Shown here: piece after piece, positions 54,841 to 63,233 of the stretch | How the letters are laid out: every line of letters starts with the position of its first letter | Position numbering within the stretch: the stretch's first letter is position 1 | NCBI RefSeq assembly: GCF_014196495.1 | Contig: NZ_JACIDT010000001.1 | Location: forward strand, 248,001-312,000 | Reading direction: 5' to 3' | Length of the DNA: 64,000 nt | DNA from: Sphingobium jiangsuense | GTDB lineage: Bacteria > Pseudomonadota > Alphaproteobacteria > Sphingomonadales > Sphingomonadaceae | Program-made: the position numbers and the translations under genes | The notes under the pieces: model-generated | Databases searched by the model: none | The model's input: the letters and a program-made list of their open reading frames with translations, nothing else | What the model was told of the DNA's origin: nothing

Positions 54841-55123
54841 CCGGCCATTGATGACCGCCGCTCATAATCCGCGCCAGGCGTGGCGCGGCGCAGGCATCCG
54901 CAGGCACGGTATTTCCTGCCCTTCCGCCGGGAATCCACGTGAACCGCCGCTTCGCCGTTCGCGCCGGAGGATAAAGAAGGGGTTCAGCCGCCCGCAGGAA
55001 AATTATCTACCAATTTAATTGACAAATATGCGGCCGGATCATTTTAATATGGGCAAGACTGGTTCCACCGTCACCAGCGGCGATCCTCCCTTCCCTGCCC
55101 CGAAGAGATAGTCAGGACACGTC
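54841..55123 (+). other. Divergent control region before the LysR gene
   Basis: No gene is seen here. CAATTTAATTG (55011-55021) is a 5-1-5 dyad continuing into ATTGACAAATATG, related to the other sulfur-island sites. A 20-codon frame from 55050 lacks a ribosome site and is not called. AGGA before ATG 55124 is the LysR ribosome site. Confidence 0.5.
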
Positions 55124-55957
55124 ATGCCGGTAAATCTTCCGACCAATCTGCTGCGCAGCTTCGTCGCCATCGTCGATACGGGATCGATGCTCAACGCATC
55201 CGAACAGGTGTTCGTCACCCAATCCGCGCTCAGCCTGCAAATCAAGCGGCTGGAGGAACTGCTCCAGAAATCGCTGTTCCACCGCGACGGGCGGCGGCTG
55301 TCGCTGACGGCGGCGGGCGACCTGCTGCTCGATTATGCGCGCAAGGTGCTGGCGCTGCATGACGAGGCCGTCTCCGCCGTCACCGAAGGGCGCTTCACCG
55401 GCCCCGCGCGCGTCGGCATGGTGCAGGATTTCGCCGAAACCATGCTGTCCGGGCTGCTCGCGCAGTTCGCCGACCTGCACCCCGATGCGCAGATCTTCGC
55501 GCGCGTCGCCGGGACGGCCGAACTGCTGGAGCTGCTGGAGCGGCGGGAGCTGGACATCGCGCTGGGCTTCGCGGCGATCAACGATCCCAACGCGGTCAAC
55601 CGCGCGCCGATGGGCTGGTTCGGCAAGGCCGAGCTGCTGCGGCGCGACATCATCCCGCTGGCGGTGCTGGAGCCGCCCTGCCGCTTTCGCGAGGCGGCGA
55701 TCCGCGCGCTGGAGGACAGCGGCCGGTCCTACCGCATCGCAGTCGAGACCCCCAATCTCACCACCTTGCGCGCGGCGGTGGACGCCGGGCTGGGCATCAC
55801 CTGCCGCACCCAGATCTTCCTGAAGGAAAATCCGCTGGAATCGCCGCTGCTGCCGCCCCTGCCGCAGGTCGCCTGCATCCTGCGGGTCGCGCCCAATCTG
55901 GAAGGGGCGACGAAGCAGCTGGCGGAGCTGACCTCGAAAACGGTGACGAGCCTGTAG
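55124..55957 (+). CDS. LysR-family transcriptional regulator
   Basis: A 277-residue LTTR. The N-terminal winged helix (LPTNLLRSFVAIVDTGSMLNASEQVFVTQSALSLQIKRLEELL, partly quoted) and the effector domain from about residue 90 are both complete. It is a good candidate to sense sulfur status or an organosulfur inducer and to act on the AT-rich promoters of this island. It is divergent from the dioxygenase operon. The usual LTTR length is about 300; this is slightly short. Confidence 0.92.
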   Translation: MPVNLPTNLLRSFVAIVDTGSMLNASEQVFVTQSALSLQIKRLEELLQKSLFHRDGRRLSLTAAGDLLLDYARKVLALHDEAVSAVTEGRFTGPARVGMVQDFAETMLSGLLAQFADLHPDAQIFARVAGTAELLELLERRELDIALGFAAINDPNAVNRAPMGWFGKAELLRRDIIPLAVLEPPCRFREAAIRALEDSGRSYRIAVETPNLTTLRAAVDAGLGITCRTQIFLKENPLESPLLPPLPQVACILRVAPNLEGATKQLAELTSKTVTSL

Positions 55958-56058
55958 GGCCGCCTATTTCAAACATTCATCAGCGCTTCAACCCTTCTCA
56001 ATTTCCACGCCCTTCACGGCTGGTAGGTTCGCACCAGTTCCACTGAAAGGCCGTGACG

Positions 56059-56730
56059 ATGACGCAAAAAGGACTGAACCAGCGCTTTGCCGAACTGGAT
56101 GCAGAGCGCAAACGGAGCTGGACGCCCGAAGCCTATGCCCGCAACGCCGGCCAGCGCGAGGCGCTGGTGAAGGCCTATGCGCCCGAAAACCATGCGCAGG
56201 CGGGCGACCGGATCGCGCCTTTCACGCTGATCGATGCGGAAGGGAAGCCGCTGACCGACCGGCATCTTCTCGCCACCGGCCCGGCGGTGCTGATCTTCTT
56301 CCGCTTCGGCGGCTGCCCGGCCTGCAACATCGCGCTGCCCTATTATAACGAGACGCTCTGGCCCGCGCTGCGCAAGGCGGGCATCCCGCTGGTGGCGGTC
56401 AGCCCGCAGACGCCGGTCGATCCCGGCCCGGCCGAACGGCACCGGCTCGGCTTCCCGATCGCCAGCGATCCCGGCTATGCGCTGGGCCGCGCGCTGGGGA
56501 TCACCTTCCTGCCGGAGGAGCAGCCCAAGATCGCGCCCGGAGACGCCTGGATCGGCGCGACGCTGGGGACGGACAGCTATGAGCTGCCGCAGCCGACGGT
56601 GGTCGTCCTCAACCGCGACGGGACGATCCGCTTCATAGACGTCAGCCCGGACTGGCTGATCCGCACCGAAAGCACGGAGATATTGGCGCAGCTGCCCGAA
56701 GCGGACATCGCAGGCGACGAGGCGGCCTGA
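56059..56730 (+). CDS. Peroxiredoxin-like (AhpC/TSA) protein with CxxC
   Basis: A 223-residue thioredoxin-fold protein. An N-terminal helical region (about residues 1-40) precedes FRFGGCPACNIALPYYNETLWPALRKAGI, where CPAC is the likely redox centre, and LPQPTVVVLNRDGTIRFIDVS. It may reduce peroxides or sulfinic/sulfenic intermediates made by the oxygenases. ATG 56059 with AAAGG 8 bases before is preferred to GTG 56053. It follows lysR by about 100 bp and is ended by a strong terminator. Confidence 0.85.
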   Translation: MTQKGLNQRFAELDAERKRSWTPEAYARNAGQREALVKAYAPENHAQAGDRIAPFTLIDAEGKPLTDRHLLATGPAVLIFFRFGGCPACNIALPYYNETLWPALRKAGIPLVAVSPQTPVDPGPAERHRLGFPIASDPGYALGRALGITFLPEEQPKIAPGDAWIGATLGTDSYELPQPTVVVLNRDGTIRFIDVSPDWLIRTESTEILAQLPEADIAGDEAA

Positions 56731-56790
56731 CCGCGCAAGCGCCCTCTTTCCCATCTATCCCTATCCCCATCCCCAAGCCCGCCCCCTTGA

Positions 56791-56817
56791 CCTCCGCCTT
56801 CCCGGCGGAGGTTTTTT
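56791..56817 (+). terminator. Rho-independent terminator after the peroxiredoxin-like gene
   Basis: CCTCCGCC (56791-56798) and GGCGGAGG (56804-56811) form an 8-bp GC stem with a 5-base loop, followed by TTTTTT (56812-56817). It separates the convergent acyl-CoA-dehydrogenase-like gene. Confidence 0.9.
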
Positions 56818-56833
56818 CTTTGGGGCAAGAGCC

Positions 56834-58030
56834 TCAGATGGCCAGCCCGGCCCGCCCGGCGCCGACCAATATCGTGTCCGCCTGAGGCGAGTGGATCCGG
56901 CTGCACAGCACGTCGCGATAATGCCGCTCCAGCGGATTGTTGCGGCTGATGCCGGGGTTGCCGGTCAGTTCCAGCCCGATCTCCACCGCCTTGATGGCAT
57001 TGGCGTTCGCGACATGCTTGATGAGATTGGCGTCGGTGGCCGAGGGCAGCTCGCCCAGGTCGGCGGCGCGCGCAGCCTCGCCGATCAGCACCCGGTTGGT
57101 ATGGAGCAGCGCCTCGATCTCGCCGAATTTCTCCTGCACGCGCGGCAGGCTGGCGAGCGGCGCGCCGAGATTGGCCGGGACCCGCTGGTTGAGATAGGTG
57201 GCGAGCCAGTCGCGCGCGGCCCGCGCGACGCCGTCATAGATGGTCGAGATGGCCAGGGCGTTCCACAGCCCCTGCCGGCTGTCGGCCTGCGGCCCCGCGA
57301 CCCATTCCTCCGGCTTGCGCACATCGACCGCATGATCGAAAGGCAGCGGCGCGCAGTCGAACACCACCTTGTGGCTGACCGTCGCGCGCATGCCCAGATG
57401 GTCCCATTCCGGCTCGATGCGGATGCCGGGGCTGGACGGTTCCAGCAGGAACAGCCCCAGCGCCGGGTCGTCCCCCTCCGTCCGCGCCCAGACGGCGAAC
57501 CAGTCCAGCCCGGTAGATCCGGTCGAATAGATTTTCTCGCCGGTGATTTCCCAGCCCTGCTCCGTCCGGCGGGCGACGGTCTTGGGCAGGCCGCCCCTGA
57601 CCGGCGTGCCCAGTTCCGGCTCCACCCGGAAGGTGCCGATCAGCCCGCCCCCGGCAACCGCCTGCCGCGCCAGCCGCTCGTAGATCGCCTTCGGCCAGCG
57701 CAGGTTGCGGTCCGGCGAGGCATGGAACGCATAGGTCATGAACAGGATGAGCGCGGTGGAAGGCTCTCCCTTCGCCACCGCCGCCAATACCCGCAACGCG
57801 TCGACATAGCCCGCGCCGCGCCCGCCCAGGCGACGATCGACCGTCAGGCCGATCAGCCCTTCGCGGCCGAGCAGGTCGAAATTCGCCTGCGGAAACGCGC
57901 CGCTGCGGTCATAGCTTTCCGCCGTTTCCGCCAGCCGGGCGGTGATCCCGGCCAGCCAGGCGTCGGTAAGCGGCGGCGGGTCGCGACGATCCGGCTCCCC
58001 GCTGGCGGCAGGCGATAGCAATGTGGCCAT
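56834..58030 (-). CDS. Acyl-CoA dehydrogenase-like flavoprotein (SfnB/DszC-like)
   Basis: A 398-residue protein of the acyl-CoA dehydrogenase fold. GLIGLTVDRRLGGRGAGYVDALRVLAAVAKGEPSTALILFM (partly quoted), WEITGEKIYSTGSTGLDWFAVWAR, and the C-terminal GNPGISRNNPLERHYRDVLCSRIHSPQ are present. The RNNPLERHYRD end and the sulfur context point to the SfnB/DszC-type subfamily used in organosulfur oxidation or acquisition rather than to fatty-acid oxidation. A TATAGG box lies only 9 bases upstream of the ATG, with no clear ribosome site. Confidence 0.85.
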   Translation of the reverse strand: MATLLSPAASGEPDRRDPPPLTDAWLAGITARLAETAESYDRSGAFPQANFDLLGREGLIGLTVDRRLGGRGAGYVDALRVLAAVAKGEPSTALILFMTYAFHASPDRNLRWPKAIYERLARQAVAGGGLIGTFRVEPELGTPVRGGLPKTVARRTEQGWEITGEKIYSTGSTGLDWFAVWARTEGDDPALGLFLLEPSSPGIRIEPEWDHLGMRATVSHKVVFDCAPLPFDHAVDVRKPEEWVAGPQADSRQGLWNALAISTIYDGVARAARDWLATYLNQRVPANLGAPLASLPRVQEKFGEIEALLHTNRVLIGEAARAADLGELPSATDANLIKHVANANAIKAVEIGLELTGNPGISRNNPLERHYRDVLCSRIHSPQADTILVGAGRAGLAI

Positions 58031-58038
58031 ATGGCCCC

Positions 58039-58044
58039 CCTATA
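58039..58044 (-). promoter_or_regulatory. TATAGG box of the acyl-CoA-dehydrogenase-like gene
   Basis: On the minus strand AGATATAGG is identical to the end of the dioxygenase operon promoter. The predicted start would fall at or next to the ATG, implying a near-leaderless mRNA or a different upstream promoter. Confidence 0.35.
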
Positions 58045-58177
58045 TCTGGACGAAAGGACATGGGGACGGCGTTTCGCGCGGCGAGGCGCGCCTTCATCAT
58101 GGCGTCGCCGCCATGCTCCATCCCGGCAGCCCCAGTCCTAATGGACCGCTCCCCGCCCCTCAATCGAGTTTTACCGC

Positions 58178-58202
58178 AGGCTTATGAGCAGCGCTCAAGC
58201 CT
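58178..58202. other. Hairpin between the iron and sulfur loci
   Basis: AGGCTT-at-GAGC-agc-GCTC-AAGCCT folds into a stem broken by a two-base bulge. It follows the DUF3325 stop (leftward operon) by about 17 bases. There is no T run, so it is at best a weak terminator. Confidence 0.4.
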
Positions 58203-58218
58203 GCACTGGCGCGTGGGG

Positions 58219-58503
58219 TCAACGCTTCGCCGACGGGCGGGCGGCGATCCGGCTCAGGGTCAGGAGGACCAGCGCGGCGGCGAGCGAGAGCAGGCCGAAC
58301 CAGAGGATGCTGCCCATCGCCGCGCCCCAGGAGGCCACCGTCAGCGCATAGGACAGCACCAGCCCAGCCCAGCCGGCGATGCGGAAGGCGCGGCGGTCGC
58401 GCGGCAAGGGCCGCTTCTTCAGCAGGTCCTGATGATGCTTTTCCATCGAGAGCGCCAGCGACGCGAAGGCCGCGACGGCGACGAGCAGGGCGAGCAGCGT
58501 CAT
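58219..58503 (-). CDS. DUF3325 small membrane protein
   Basis: A 94-residue protein with three hydrophobic segments (about residues 2-18, 42-62 and 66-84) of the DUF3325 type, found beside siderophore receptors and PepSY proteins. It overlaps the PepSY gene by four bases. Role in iron uptake is inferred from context. Confidence 0.75.
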   Translation of the reverse strand: MTLLALLVAVAAFASLALSMEKHHQDLLKKRPLPRDRRAFRIAGWAGLVLSYALTVASWGAAMGSILWFGLLSLAAALVLLTLSRIAARPSAKR

Positions 58504-60086
58504 TCGGCGGCCTCCAGCATCGCCTGCGCCTCAGGCGCCTTCGGGACCTTGCGCGCCCTCTTCGCCTTGGGCCGGTAGCGGTGCACCTTTTGCGCCATCA
58601 GCAGGAACGCGCCGCCCAGAACGAGAAGGGTCAGGTTCATCGCCACCATCCGCATGTCCCCGGCCATGCCCGCGCCGATCAGCCCGCGACCGCCGGCAAG
58701 GTCATGCAGCGGCAGCGCGATCAGCGCCGCGCCGGTCAGCGCGAACTGCTCCACCCAGGCCCGCTTCGCCGGCCGCAGGAACCCCGCCAGCAGCGCCGCG
58801 CCCCAGACGAGGAACATCGCATGGATTTCCCAATCCGCGCGGCCCTCCATCTCCACCGGCAGCAGGCGGTTGGCCCAAAGATAGCCCGTCATCGCCAGCG
58901 GCAGGCCCGCGACGAAGCCGATGTTGAGCCGCTCGACCAGCCGGAAGCCGAAATGCGGGCGCATCGGATCGGACAGCTTCTCCCGCCGCTTGACGGTCCA
59001 GAGCACGAGGCCGCTGCCGACCATCACCGTGCCGCCGATGCCGCTCAGGAAATAGAGCCAGCGCAGCAGATCGGGCGCATAGCGCCCCGCATGCAGGCCG
59101 ATCATCACCCCGGCGGCCTCGGCGGCGCTCTGCGCGCCGTCCGATTGCCAGATCACCCGGCCGGTCGCGCCGAAATAGGCGATGCTGGGGGTGCGCACCG
59201 AAATGCTGTCGGTCTGGCTCGCGGTGATCGTGACGCGCGCGGCGGCGTCGCCCGGCTCGGCGACCCGGATCGTGCCGATCTCCCGCCCGCCCCAGCGCGC
59301 GCGGGCATCGCGCATCAGCGGCACCAGATCGACCAGCGGCGCGGGCTTTTCGGCGCGGACGACCTCCCCCGCCGAAGGGAAGAGTGCGTCGAACAGCTTG
59401 TCGGTCTGGCTGTAATTGGCCACCGCCGCCCAGGGCATGTAGAGCGTCATCAGCGTGACCAGCCCGGTATAGGTGATCATCAGGTGGAACGGCAGCGCGA
59501 GCACCGCCGTCGCATTATGCCCGTCCAGCCAGGTGCGCTGGCCCTTTTCCCGGCGGAAGGTGAAGAAATCCTTGAAGATCTTCTTGTGGGTAATGACGCC
59601 GGAGATGATCGCCACCAGCATCGCCATCGCACAGAAGCCGACGAACCAGCGCGCCCAGATCACCGGCACATAATGCAGGTCGAAATGGAAACGGTAGAAG
59701 AATTCGCCGCCGCGCGTGTCGCGCGCGTGCAGCGGCTGGCCGTCCGCGCCGACCAGCGCCTGCGTGTCGCGGCGGCCGCGCCGGGGCGGCTGGCCCTCGA
59801 CCGGCCGGGGCTGCCAGAACAGCGAGGCGCCCGCCTCATGCTTGCCCGGCACGGAGATGAACCAGTTCTTCGCATCGGGCGCCTTGTCCCGCAGATAGGC
59901 GACGGCGCCCGCAACGACCTGCTCTGGCCGCTCGGCGCCCGCAAGCTCCGGCCGCATCCAGCGGTTGATGTCCTCCCGCCAGTAGCTGACCGTTCCCATC
60001 AGGAAGATGGTGAACAGCACCCAGCCGACGATCAGGCCGGACCAGGTGTGCAGCGAGGATTGCGACTGGCGGAACCCGGCGCTCAC
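58500..60086 (-). CDS. PepSY-associated transmembrane protein
   Basis: A 528-residue membrane protein with four or more helices. SLHTWSGLIVGWVLFTIFLMGTVSYWREDINRWMRPE (partly quoted) is the classical PepSY_TM N-terminus, and YTGLVTLMTLYMPW and GLHAGRYAPDLLRWLYFLSGIGGTVMVGSGLVLW (partly quoted) are further family blocks. Such proteins accompany TonB siderophore receptors and are proposed to reduce ferric siderophores. GTG 60086 overlaps the DUF3649 stop (GTGA). Confidence 0.9.
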   Translation of the reverse strand: MSAGFRQSQSSLHTWSGLIVGWVLFTIFLMGTVSYWREDINRWMRPELAGAERPEQVVAGAVAYLRDKAPDAKNWFISVPGKHEAGASLFWQPRPVEGQPPRRGRRDTQALVGADGQPLHARDTRGGEFFYRFHFDLHYVPVIWARWFVGFCAMAMLVAIISGVITHKKIFKDFFTFRREKGQRTWLDGHNATAVLALPFHLMITYTGLVTLMTLYMPWAAVANYSQTDKLFDALFPSAGEVVRAEKPAPLVDLVPLMRDARARWGGREIGTIRVAEPGDAAARVTITASQTDSISVRTPSIAYFGATGRVIWQSDGAQSAAEAAGVMIGLHAGRYAPDLLRWLYFLSGIGGTVMVGSGLVLWTVKRREKLSDPMRPHFGFRLVERLNIGFVAGLPLAMTGYLWANRLLPVEMEGRADWEIHAMFLVWGAALLAGFLRPAKRAWVEQFALTGAALIALPLHDLAGGRGLIGAGMAGDMRMVAMNLTLLVLGGAFLLMAQKVHRYRPKAKRARKVPKAPEAQAMLEAAE

Positions 60087-60376
60087 AACCGGCCTCCGCT
60101 GGCGATGGAAAGCCATGTGATGCCGCCGCCCAGCGCGGCCAGCGCCAGCGTGACGAAAAACGCCTTGCGCGCGCTGGACGCCGCGAAGACATAGACGATC
60201 AGCGCGGCGTAGATGCCGAAGGACAGCAAGGTCGCCAGCACCGTCGCCTGCGCGCGGTCACCGGGCAGCAGGCGCGCGAGCGCCATCACCAGCAAGCTGG
60301 TCGCCGCATAGCCGAGGGGGACGGCGGTCACGATCCGCCCCCACACCGACAGCCTGGCCGCACGCGCCGGCTTCAT
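60083..60376 (-). CDS. DUF3649 small membrane protein
   Basis: A 97-residue protein with three hydrophobic segments (about residues 14-36, 42-64 and 68-88) and a basic N-terminus (MKPARAARLSVWGR), of the DUF3649 type. It lies 4 bases after the receptor stop and overlaps the PepSY gene, so all four form one operon. Confidence 0.78.
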   Translation of the reverse strand: MKPARAARLSVWGRIVTAVPLGYAATSLLVMALARLLPGDRAQATVLATLLSFGIYAALIVYVFAASSARKAFFVTLALAALGGGITWLSIASGGRL

Positions 60377-60380
60377 CTCC

Positions 60381-62597
60381 TCACCACTTGTAACGGAGCG
60401 AGGCGACGACCGTGCGCGGCGCGCCGAACCAGCACCAGTTGGTGGACAGGCAGCTGGTCACATGCCGCTTGTCGAACAGGTTGCTGGCATTGACCGCAAC
60501 GTTGAAGCCTTCCAGCCCGCCGCCCAGACGGCCCAGATCGTAACCGAGCACCGCGTCGACCAGCGTATAGCCGCTGGTGCGGAACCGGGTCAGCGTCGTG
60601 GCAGGCGTCGTGTTGGTCGCCAGCGTGTAGATGCCGTCCGATCCGCCGACATAGCGCACGCCCGCGCCGATGGTCAGGCCGCCGATCGGCCCGGTGATCG
60701 CCTCGTTCTTCGACAGGTCGTAGGAGAGGAAGGACGAAGCGGTCCATTTGGGGATGGCGAGCGGCCGCGTGCCGGTGACGCCCGATTGCTGCGCGCCGTT
60801 GACGACGTTGGTGGCGGGCGGATTGCCGCGCGCGAACTCGGCATCCATATAGGTACCCGCGAGGCTGAACTCCAGACCGGGGCGGATCGACCCCCGGCCT
60901 TCCAGCTCGATGCCCCGCGTCTTGGTTTCGCCGACCTGAACCGAATATCCGGGATTGTTGGGATCGGAAACCGGCACGTTCTGGCGCGCCAGATCATAGA
61001 CCGACAGGGTCAGGATCGTGTCCGTGCCGGGCGGCTGGAATTTCAGCCCCGCCTCATATTGCCGCCCGGTGACGGGCACGAAAAGCTGGCCCGTCACGCT
61101 GACGCCGCTCTGCGGCTCGAACGAGGTCGAATAGCTGAAATAGGGCGAAAGGCCGAATTTGAACGCATAGAGCGCGCCTGCCCGATAGGTCGTCTTCGAC
61201 TGCTGGAGCACGGTGCTGGTGCCCGAGGTGGTCGACCGCTGCCGGTACCAGTCCTTGCGGATGCTGCCGATCAGGTTGAGGCCGCCGATGCGCAGCTGAT
61301 CCTGCGCGTAGACGCCGGTCTGGCCGCGCCGGGTGTAGGTCGGCGGCACGCCCGCGAGCACGTCGGGAATGGCGACGAAATAGACCGGCGCATAGATATC
61401 CAGATTGGGGATGCCGTTCGCGGCGCCGGTCACGAAGCGCTGATAGCCGGTGCCCTCATTGTGGATGAAGTCCAGGCCCGCCAGTATCTCATGCTCGATC
61501 GGGCCGGTCGCGACCTTCGCCGCGATATTGTTGTCGAAGGTGAAGGTCTGGAACTCCTCGTCCGACCCGCCGCCGCCGCGCACGATCGTCCGCAGGTCGG
61601 GCAGCATGCTGCTGTTGTAGACCGAGCGGTAATGCTGCTTCACCTTGATGTAGCGGGCATTGGCACGATAGCGGACCGCCTCGTTGAAATCGCGGCGGAA
61701 CAGCGCCGACAGCGAATATTGCTTGCGGTCGAACGCTTCGTAGCTCGGCTCGCCGTCATAGAAATCGGTGGGAATCTGGCCGTTGGGGTTGGTCACGGCC
61801 GAACCGATCGGCGGCACCGAGCCGTAGGAACCGCCCTTGGGATCGCGCTGATAGGCGGCGATCAGCGTCAGCGAGGTCGCCGCGTCGGGGACGAAGCTGA
61901 TCATCGGACTGAAATAATAGCGCTCATTCTCGGCATAATCGACGAAGCCGTCGCTCTTTTCCGCGCCGCCGATGATGCGATAGAGGAAGCGCCCCTGGCT
62001 GTCGATCGGGCCGGTGCTGTCCACCGCGCCGCGCAGCAGGTCGAAATTGCCGGCCGCCACTTCGATCGAGCCCGCCGCCTCGGCCTGCGGCACCTTGCTC
62101 GTCATGTTGACGAGGCCGCCCGGCGTCGAGTTGCCGTAGAGCACCGAGGCCGGGCCCTTGATGACGTCGACCGATTCGATGCGGTGGAAGTCGATCTGCG
62201 GCGAGGAATAAGTGCCGCCCTGAAGGCGCATGCCGTCGAGGAAAGTCGCGGGCGAGAAGCCGCGAATGGTCAGCTGGTCGTAGCGGACGGCGACATTGCC
62301 GCGCTGGTTCGGCCCGACGCCCGCCACATAGGTCAGCGCCTGATTGATCGACAGCGCGTTGCGCAGGACCAGCTCGTCATTGTCGATGACGGTGATGCTC
62401 TGCGGCGTTTCGATCAACGGCGCCTGCGTCTTGGTGCCGCTGATCGAGGCGACCGAGGTAAGCTGGCCGTTGACGACGATCGTCGCCTTGCGATCATCAT
62501 CGGCGACAGCCGCAGGCGCTTCCGCCTCGGCGGCCATCGCAGCGACGGCCGGCATCATCAACGCGGCCAAGGATACGCCCCAATATGCGAGTCTCAT
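60381..62597 (-). CDS. TonB-dependent siderophore receptor
   Basis: A 738-residue FhuA/FpvA-type receptor. A signal peptide ends near VAAMAAEAEA. The plug begins ATIVVNGQLTSVASISGTKTQAPLIETPQSITVID (partly quoted), with RGFSPATFLDGMRL and KGPASVLYGNSTPGGLVNMTSK. The barrel ends ASLRYKW with the terminal aromatic residue. ATG 62597 follows GGGGA; the frame opens to 62651 without a better start. A Fur-like site lies upstream. Confidence 0.94.
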   Translation of the reverse strand: MRLAYWGVSLAALMMPAVAAMAAEAEAPAAVADDDRKATIVVNGQLTSVASISGTKTQAPLIETPQSITVIDNDELVLRNALSINQALTYVAGVGPNQRGNVAVRYDQLTIRGFSPATFLDGMRLQGGTYSSPQIDFHRIESVDVIKGPASVLYGNSTPGGLVNMTSKVPQAEAAGSIEVAAGNFDLLRGAVDSTGPIDSQGRFLYRIIGGAEKSDGFVDYAENERYYFSPMISFVPDAATSLTLIAAYQRDPKGGSYGSVPPIGSAVTNPNGQIPTDFYDGEPSYEAFDRKQYSLSALFRRDFNEAVRYRANARYIKVKQHYRSVYNSSMLPDLRTIVRGGGGSDEEFQTFTFDNNIAAKVATGPIEHEILAGLDFIHNEGTGYQRFVTGAANGIPNLDIYAPVYFVAIPDVLAGVPPTYTRRGQTGVYAQDQLRIGGLNLIGSIRKDWYRQRSTTSGTSTVLQQSKTTYRAGALYAFKFGLSPYFSYSTSFEPQSGVSVTGQLFVPVTGRQYEAGLKFQPPGTDTILTLSVYDLARQNVPVSDPNNPGYSVQVGETKTRGIELEGRGSIRPGLEFSLAGTYMDAEFARGNPPATNVVNGAQQSGVTGTRPLAIPKWTASSFLSYDLSKNEAITGPIGGLTIGAGVRYVGGSDGIYTLATNTTPATTLTRFRTSGYTLVDAVLGYDLGRLGGGLEGFNVAVNASNLFDKRHVTSCLSTNWCWFGAPRTVVASLRYKW

Positions 62598-62654
62598 ATA
62601 ATCCCCTGTGAAATTTTGCGCGCCGATACCGCTTCCGGGGAATTGTTGCAAGTC

Positions 62655-62672
62655 ATTATCATTACTATTAGT
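62655..62672 (-). promoter_or_regulatory. Fur box of the siderophore receptor operon
   Basis: On the minus strand three tandem hexamers read ACTAAT-AGTAAT-GATAAT, the (G/A)xTAAT repeat form of a Fur site, 58 bp before the ATG. Confidence 0.7.
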
Positions 62673-62819
62673 AAATAGCGATATGGCAAAAAACGCACCA
62701 CACGGCTTACCCGCCCGCTGATCGCGGGCTGCAAGGGATTGTTTTTTCAGGTATTGCAGGAACGGCGAATGGCCGACGCCCTCGAAGGCCGCCGATCATG
62801 AGAGACATGCGCCGAAAAG

Positions 62820-62837
62820 TTGGTGACCCCTACGGGA
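62820..62837. repeat. Possible attachment-site core resembling a tRNA 3' end
   Basis: TTGGTGACCCCTACGGGA reads, on the other strand, like the T-arm and acceptor end of a tRNA ending in CCA. No tRNA body is present. It also forms a small hairpin, ACCCCT-ACGGG-AGGGGT, so it could be something else. It marks the point where base composition drops and accessory-type genes begin. Confidence 0.35.
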
Positions 62838-63045
62838 GGGGTTGACAGCCCCTCTTAGGGCACCATTTTTCAAGCACTTAGGCGTGTCTGGTAGCTGGCT
62901 TGTATCACAACATTGTTGCCCATGCCAGTGGATTTTCATAGTGATGAGGGGCCTCGAATAACTGCCGATCCAAACGAAAATCCAGAAGAATTGATTAACT
63001 GGGCGGTGCTAAGATGGGGTTCTTTCAAACGAGTAGGGAATTAAG
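62838..63045. other. Lower-GC stretch without a gene
   Basis: No convincing ORF. Base composition is clearly lower in GC than in the island before it. GGGA 7 bases before ATG 63046 is the ribosome site of the next gene. The region 62598-62819 upstream holds the receptor promoter and nothing else recognised. Confidence 0.5.
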
Positions 63046-63216
63046 ATGTCGAACGACAGCACGCGCAAATGGGCGCAAGAACAACGTAAGCGCGAAGAAC
63101 GCCAGCGGCAATCGGGTCCGGGATACGCGACATGCCTGCATTGCGGAAATCCGTTCCCCGTCTCGCAGGGGACAGTCACTAGCGATGCTGCCATTTGCGA
63201 CGTGTGCAACGGCTAA
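63046..63216 (+). CDS. Small zinc-ribbon protein
   Basis: A 56-residue protein: a charged N-terminal helix (KWAQEQRKREERQRQ) followed by two Cys pairs, C30-x2-C33 (TCLHCGN) and C51-x2-C54 (ICDVCNG), likely binding one zinc. GGGA precedes the ATG by 7 bases. Function is unknown; its lower GC and position next to an HNH nuclease gene suggest accessory DNA. Confidence 0.65.
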   Translation: MSNDSTRKWAQEQRKREERQRQSGPGYATCLHCGNPFPVSQGTVTSDAAICDVCNG

Positions 63217-63233
63217 TAGTTGGAGGGTAGCAG

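Noticed and set aside
55050-55112. 20-codon frame in the lysR leader
   Set aside because: No ribosome site, and not coupled to lysR.
58160-58176. TCAATCGAGTTTTACCG as a third sulfur promoter motif
   Set aside because: Only the first eight bases match, the TTGA half is missing and the orientation does not fit the neighbouring genes.
60462-62678. 738-codon open frame opposite the siderophore receptor
   Set aside because: The receptor frame has signal peptide, plug and barrel motifs; the antisense product is an Arg/Ala/Asp-rich shadow.
62820-62837. Intact tRNA gene at the attachment-like sequence
   Set aside because: Only the 3'-end-like 18 bases are present. No anticodon arm or 5' acceptor strand could be found around it.
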